Shown: positions 7,152-9,779 of the stretch, in pieces
How the letters are laid out: every line of letters begins with the position of its first letter
Position numbering within the stretch: the stretch's first letter is position 1
DNA from: Bacteroidales bacterium UBA1735
Lineage (GTDB): Bacteria > Bacteroidota > Bacteroidia > Bacteroidales > Paludibacteraceae
Assembly: GCA_002315745.1 (NCBI GenBank)
Contig: DCID01000017.1
Coordinates: forward strand, 1-9,779
Direction of reading: 5' to 3'
DNA length: 9,779 nucleotides
Translations under genes and position numbers: made by a program
The notes under the pieces: generated by a model
What the model saw: the letters and a program-made list of their open reading frames with translations, nothing else
The model's database searches: none
Told to the model about the DNA's origin: nothing

Positions 7152-7680
7152 CCTCAAACAGTTCGTCCAACACACTCACCTCCTGCTGCCACGGATGACT
7201 ATCCGTCCATGTTATCCCCTGCCAATCCTCCGTCACTTTAACGGTTGCCCCTTTAACGGTTGCCCCTAAGGGGGAAACCCACGGAAGGGGCTTTCTATGG
7301 TGCAACAAATCTACGATCACCTCCGTCAGCCCCATATTCAGATCCACTAGGTACGTGATCTCTTTCTCGTAGAAGGGTTGCAGGTAGTCGGCAAAGTACA
7401 TGAAGTACGGTGTATGCTCGTATGCCGAGACTAGTGCCATCCAGTGCTGGTGCTGCCATCGTTGTTGGTAACTGATGCGTATGTCGCGGGTGAACTGCTT
7501 ATGTTCGGCTTTGACCACGGGGACACTCAGTCGTATGAGTTGCCCATGGGTATCGCGGATAAGGCATCGGTTACGGAACGTCTGTTTCTCAAACGTCTCA
7601 TTCACCTCGATCGTGGCAGGTTCGCGCATGTAGTCCTCGAACCAACTCTTGGCGCCCAAGTAAGTGGTGGGTAAGATCAT
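7141..7680 (-). CDS. WbqC-family protein
   Basis: The 179-residue product resembles the WbqC-like family (PF08889): MILPTTYLGAKSWFEDYM at the start, ETFEKQTFRNRCLI at 28-41, LSVPVVKAEHKQFTRDIRIS at 51-70, WMALVSAYEHTPYFMYFADY at 80-99 and a C-terminal SVLDELFE. Family members often sit near O-antigen or sugar-nucleotide genes, but in Bacteroidales many lie beside lepB and dapB, as here. The biochemical function is not established. The ATG (7680) overlaps the lepB stop as ATGA, implying translational coupling and supporting this start. Residues 130-148 (KPLPWVSPLGATVKGATVK) are encoded by an interspersed palindromic repeat plus a 15-base tandem duplication, and are likely a surface-loop insertion. 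The stop codon is supplied by an octamer microsatellite, and the C terminus seems slightly shorter than usual. Confidence 0.85.
   Translation of the reverse strand: MILPTTYLGAKSWFEDYMREPATIEVNETFEKQTFRNRCLIRDTHGQLIRLSVPVVKAEHKQFTRDIRISYQQRWQHQHWMALVSAYEHTPYFMYFADYLQPFYEKEITYLVDLNMGLTEVIVDLLHHRKPLPWVSPLGATVKGATVKVTEDWQGITWTDSHPWQQEVSVLDELFEVRV
7236..7292. repeat. Interspersed palindromic element, copy in wbqC, with 15-base tandem duplication
   Basis: The element core (7256-7292, 37 bases) begins acggttgcccct, continues with aaggggg and aaacccacgg, and ends aaggggct. A near-identical 38-base copy is in dapB at 9215-9252; they differ only around the centre (aa versus tta before ggggg). The ends pair as an inverted repeat (gcccct with aggggc) around a G-rich loop. 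Next to it, the unit ctttaacggttgccc is duplicated exactly in tandem (7236-7250 and 7251-7265). On the coding strand it encodes wbqC residues 130-148 without breaking the ORF. Confidence 0.85.
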
Positions 7681-9023
7681 CGAGTGGCGCGTTTACCTAT
7701 TCTATTCCAACGTATATGTCCCCTGAACCAAGGTCTATCTTTCTCTATACTGAGCCATATGAAGATGGGTCGTCCTACGATATGATCTTCGGGCACAAAG
7801 CCCCAGTAGCGACTGTCGGCACTGTTATGCCTATTGTCGCCCATCATCCAGTAGTAATCCATCGCGAACGTGTAATCGTCTCCCACCACCATCGGCTGGT
7901 GCTCATACGCTTGCGCGATGCGGCGATAGATAGGGTAGTTGTCCTCCGTGATACGGATGGTCTCACCTTTGCGCGGGATATAGATAGCCCCGTAGTTATC
8001 ACGCGTCCAACCGGTCTGACCCAAGGGATAAACATCGCCGCCGTTCTGCTCTGGTTCAACGACGATATTCGTTACGTGCGGGTTCTTGGCTAAACTCTCT
8101 TTCATCGCTTTGGTCAGCGGGAAATGGTACACACCCGACTCCAATATCCGTTGGTCATCGTGACTGATACCTATCTTATCTAAGTACGTGCGCGTCAGTA
8201 CATGCCCGTCGGTATAGACGAGGTAATTGAGTTGCACCCCTTCGTGCGTGGGCTCGATCTGCCATGCACTATCGTTCTTGCCCTTTGTCCAAACGACATT
8301 ATCTACCACCCGAAGCGAGTCACCTGCCGCACCTACACAGCGCTTCACGTAGTTCTCTCGCCTATCCACGGGACGGGTCACTATTTTCCCGAACACATCC
8401 TTGCGGTTCTTCACAGCCCGTTCGCCGTAGTAGTGGCATAGCGTATAGTAGTCGGGGTTCTGCATCTTCAGACAAACCGTATCGCCGGCGGGAAAATTGA
8501 ATACCACGATATCGCCTTTCTGCGGACTCGTCCATCCGGCTAATCGCTTATATGCCCATTGGGGATGCGCTATGTACGACTGACCTCCGCCGAGCCATGC
8601 TGGGAATGTGTGCTGCATGAGCGGCATCGAGAGCGGCGTGTTCGGTACACGTGCTCCGTAATCCATCTTGCTCACGAATAGGAAATCACCTACCCGCAAC
8701 GATTTCTCCAACGACGAGGATGGTATCTGGTAGTTCTGGAAGAGGTAGAGGTTGATGAAATAGACCGCTACTAGCGCGAACACGATCGCATCGATCCATG
8801 AGCATAACGTGTATAACCCGCTATTGGTCTCTTTATACTTGCGCCACCATCCCCAATTGATATACTTGGTCGTGAACGCATCTACGATCACGGGCAAGAC
8901 CGCGAGCCAACCTAAACTAGCCCAGTCTCCCCAGGCTACCCATATCACGAATGCGACATATAGCGCACTCCACACACCTGCCTTAATCCAATCCTTACGA
9001 CTTATTTTTGATAATTTATCCAT
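7677..9023 (-). CDS. lepB: Signal peptidase I
   Basis: The 448-residue product has the type I leader peptidase (S26) motifs. The nucleophile is Ser104 in YQIPSSSLEKSL (E. coli IPSGSM), the general base Lys227 in NYVKRCVGAAGD, and box D/E is GDNRHNSADSRYWGFVP at 395-411. Hydrophobic segments at about 15-33, 36-50 and 74-96 anchor it in the inner membrane, with the catalytic part in the periplasm, where it cleaves signal peptides of exported proteins. It is longer than E. coli LepB (324 residues); most of the extra length is between the Lys motif and box D, as in other Bacteroidota enzymes. The start is fixed: a TAG lies two codons upstream in frame, inside the heptamer array that abuts the ATG. 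The stop overlaps the wbqC start as ATGA. It probably serves general secretion; the peptidase downstream may be one client, which is inference. Confidence 0.96.
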   Translation of the reverse strand: MDKLSKISRKDWIKAGVWSALYVAFVIWVAWGDWASLGWLAVLPVIVDAFTTKYINWGWWRKYKETNSGLYTLCSWIDAIVFALVAVYFINLYLFQNYQIPSSSLEKSLRVGDFLFVSKMDYGARVPNTPLSMPLMQHTFPAWLGGGQSYIAHPQWAYKRLAGWTSPQKGDIVVFNFPAGDTVCLKMQNPDYYTLCHYYGERAVKNRKDVFGKIVTRPVDRRENYVKRCVGAAGDSLRVVDNVVWTKGKNDSAWQIEPTHEGVQLNYLVYTDGHVLTRTYLDKIGISHDDQRILESGVYHFPLTKAMKESLAKNPHVTNIVVEPEQNGGDVYPLGQTGWTRDNYGAIYIPRKGETIRITEDNYPIYRRIAQAYEHQPMVVGDDYTFAMDYYWMMGDNRHNSADSRYWGFVPEDHIVGRPIFIWLSIEKDRPWFRGHIRWNRIGKRATR

Positions 9024-9062
9024 ATTCTATACTCTATACTCTATACGCTATACGCTATACTC
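9024..9062. repeat. Heptamer microsatellite filling the dapB-lepB junction
   Basis: On the + strand the units are attctat, actctat, actctat, acgctat and acgctat, then a partial actc: five seven-base units. The array begins directly next to the lepB ATG (9023) and extends into the last codons of dapB, whose TAG (9057-9055) is within a unit. The whole intergenic space is therefore repeat, and it occupies the position where lepB ribosome-binding signals should lie. Confidence 0.9.
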
Positions 9063-9723
9063 CCAACTTTTCTGCCTCGATGACCGCACCCAGGGCAAAT
9101 CCTTCTCGCCCTTTGGCTATATGTTGGATCACAATCGTATCTTCCTCACTGTCCCAGGTTACCGTATGTGTCCCCGGCACTTCCCCTTCCCTAATACTCA
9201 TAATAGGTATTGAGACGGTTGCCCCTTTAGGGGGAAACCCACGGAAGGGGCTTATGTCTTCCGCTAATGTCTTCGCCGTTCCCGAGGGCTTATCTAACTT
9301 ATGTATATGGTGAATCTCTTCGATCGACGGACTATATTGAGGGTAGGGGGCAAGTAACTCTGCCAATCGCTTATTGAGTTCAAATAGCACATTCACCCCA
9401 ATCGAGAAATTACTCTTCCATACCAGCCACGCTCTCCCCGTTTCTCTCTTTAATTTTTCATTTTTATTCTTTAATTCCTCTACATCCCATCCTGTCGTTC
9501 CGCTCACTACGGGCACGCCGTTTGCCCATGCGCGAAGGATATTATCTTTCGCGGTAGCGGGTGTCGAGAACTCGATGGCAACGTCTGCCGAGCGGAAGGC
9601 TTCGGATTCGAAGTCGCTGAGGTTATCTTTATCGATGATGCATACGATCGTATGCCCCCGTTTGATGGCTATTTGCTCGATGATATGTCCCATCTTCCCA
9701 TATCCAATTAATGCTACTTTCAT
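9055..9723 (-). CDS. dapB: 4-hydroxy-tetrahydrodipicolinate reductase (DapB)
   Basis: The product begins MKVALIGYGKMG, the Rossmann nucleotide-binding loop of DapB. It continues with EFSTP at 51-55, SGTTGW at 74-79, the catalytic motif EIHHIHKLDKPSGTA at 136-150 (His138 and Lys142 matching E. coli His159 and Lys163), PGTHTV at 183-188 and GFALGAV at 208-214. It reduces the cyclic dihydrodipicolinate precursor with NAD(P)H in the lysine and meso-diaminopimelate pathway. At 222 residues it is shorter than the usual 240-270: the C terminus ends soon after GAVIEAEKL, at a TAG inside a heptamer array, so the usual last helix and strand appear lost. Residues 158-170 (SPFRGFPPKGATV) come from an interspersed repeat in a variable loop. 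The frame stays open upstream to the window edge, but those codons are hexamer repeat (Asn-His/Asp), so ATG 9723 is preferred. Confidence 0.93.
   Translation of the reverse strand: MKVALIGYGKMGHIIEQIAIKRGHTIVCIIDKDNLSDFESEAFRSADVAIEFSTPATAKDNILRAWANGVPVVSGTTGWDVEELKNKNEKLKRETGRAWLVWKSNFSIGVNVLFELNKRLAELLAPYPQYSPSIEEIHHIHKLDKPSGTAKTLAEDISPFRGFPPKGATVSIPIMSIREGEVPGTHTVTWDSEEDTIVIQHIAKGREGFALGAVIEAEKLGV
9215..9252. repeat. Interspersed palindromic element, copy in dapB
   Basis: This 38-base sequence begins acggttgccccttta, continues ggggg and aaacccacgg, and ends aaggggct. It is nearly identical to 7256-7292 in wbqC. Arms gcccctt and aaggggc pair perfectly (7 bp). On the coding strand it gives DapB residues 158-170. 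Because of a one-base length difference at the centre, the gccccttccgtggg part is read as Pro-Phe-Arg-Gly here but as Pro-Leu-Pro-Trp in wbqC, while ggggcaaccgt is read as Gly-Ala-Thr-Val in both. Confidence 0.9.
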
Positions 9724-9779
9724 ATCGTTGTCGTTATGGTTGTGGTTGTCGTTGTCGTTGTGGTTATCGTTGTGGTTGT
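9720..9779 (-). CDS. Possible 3' end of an upstream gene with a Thr-rich tail (edge, speculative)
   Basis: One - strand frame is open from the window edge and ends with TGA at 9722-9720, overlapping the dapB ATG as ATGA, the same arrangement as lepB/wbqC. It would encode at least 19 residues, all Thr except three Ile, from the hexamer array. This may be the tail of a gene lying outside the window or merely open repeat DNA; the sequence cannot decide. Confidence 0.2.
   Translation of the reverse strand, partial: TTTTITTTTTTTTTITTTI
9727..9779. repeat. Hexamer microsatellite immediately upstream of dapB
   Basis: On the + strand the units gttgtc, gttatg, gttgtg, gttgtc, gttgtc, gttgtg, gttatc, gttgtg and a partial gttgt follow one another without interruption to the window edge (GTTRTS consensus, at least eight full units). 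The array starts three bases from the dapB ATG. Two of the three - strand frames are open through it; the third has a TAA. Its full length lies outside the window. Confidence 0.9.

Noticed and set aside
9024..9062. CRISPR-like array
   Set aside because: Units are directly adjacent seven-base repeats without spacers, so this is a microsatellite; the same holds for the arrays at 7115-7151 and 9727-9779.
7256..9252. Insertion sequence or composite transposon bounded by the two 37-38-base repeats
   Set aside because: The copies are in direct orientation, lie inside intact ORFs, and enclose only conserved housekeeping genes (most of lepB's neighbourhood) with no transposase.
9723..9779. DapB with an Asn-His/Asn-Asp N-terminal extension
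   Set aside because: The frame is open, but the codons are pure hexamer repeat and the family-standard start MKVALIGYGKMG begins at 9723.

Overview
The window looks like chromosomal DNA of an anaerobic member of the Bacteroidota, most likely order Bacteroidales. The evidence is gene order: a TolC/adaptor/RND pump followed by a small PII-like gene, as at the Porphyromonas gingivalis PG0538-PG0541 locus, and a dapB-lepB-wbqC cluster familiar from Bacteroides relatives. Start sites lack clear Shine-Dalgarno sequences, which also fits the phylum. Family and genus cannot be fixed from this sequence. No tRNA, rRNA, CRISPR array, transposase or phage gene is visible, and there is no gene-free stretch longer than about 80 bases.

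Region 1 (1-5422, + strand) is a drug-efflux-type operon. It holds the 3' part of an outer-membrane TolC-family channel, a periplasmic adaptor lipoprotein, a full-length inner-membrane RND pump of the HAE1/AcrB type with its proton-relay residues intact, and a 97-residue PII-like protein. Genes overlap or are separated by 1-13 bases, so they are very likely co-transcribed. The first three form one tripartite exporter. The fourth is a candidate regulator of the pump; its role here is inferred.

Region 2 (5410-9723, - strand) converges on the pump operon, with a 13-base overlap of the two last genes. In transcription order it runs dapB (lysine/diaminopimelate synthesis), lepB (signal peptidase I), a WbqC-family protein, a secreted or membrane-associated C1B cysteine peptidase, and a short YigZ/IMPACT-family protein that has only the N-terminal domain. 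lepB and wbqC share an ATGA stop/start overlap.

The most unusual content is repeat DNA inside and between the genes of region 2. A palindromic element of about 37-38 bases occurs twice, once inside wbqC and once inside dapB. Both copies keep the ORF open, but part of the element is read in different frames, so it contributes different peptides to two unrelated enzymes. In addition, three gene junctions of the cluster carry three different microsatellites: a hexamer before dapB, a heptamer between dapB and lepB, and an octamer between wbqC and the peptidase. The heptamer and octamer arrays supply the stop codons of the genes they follow.
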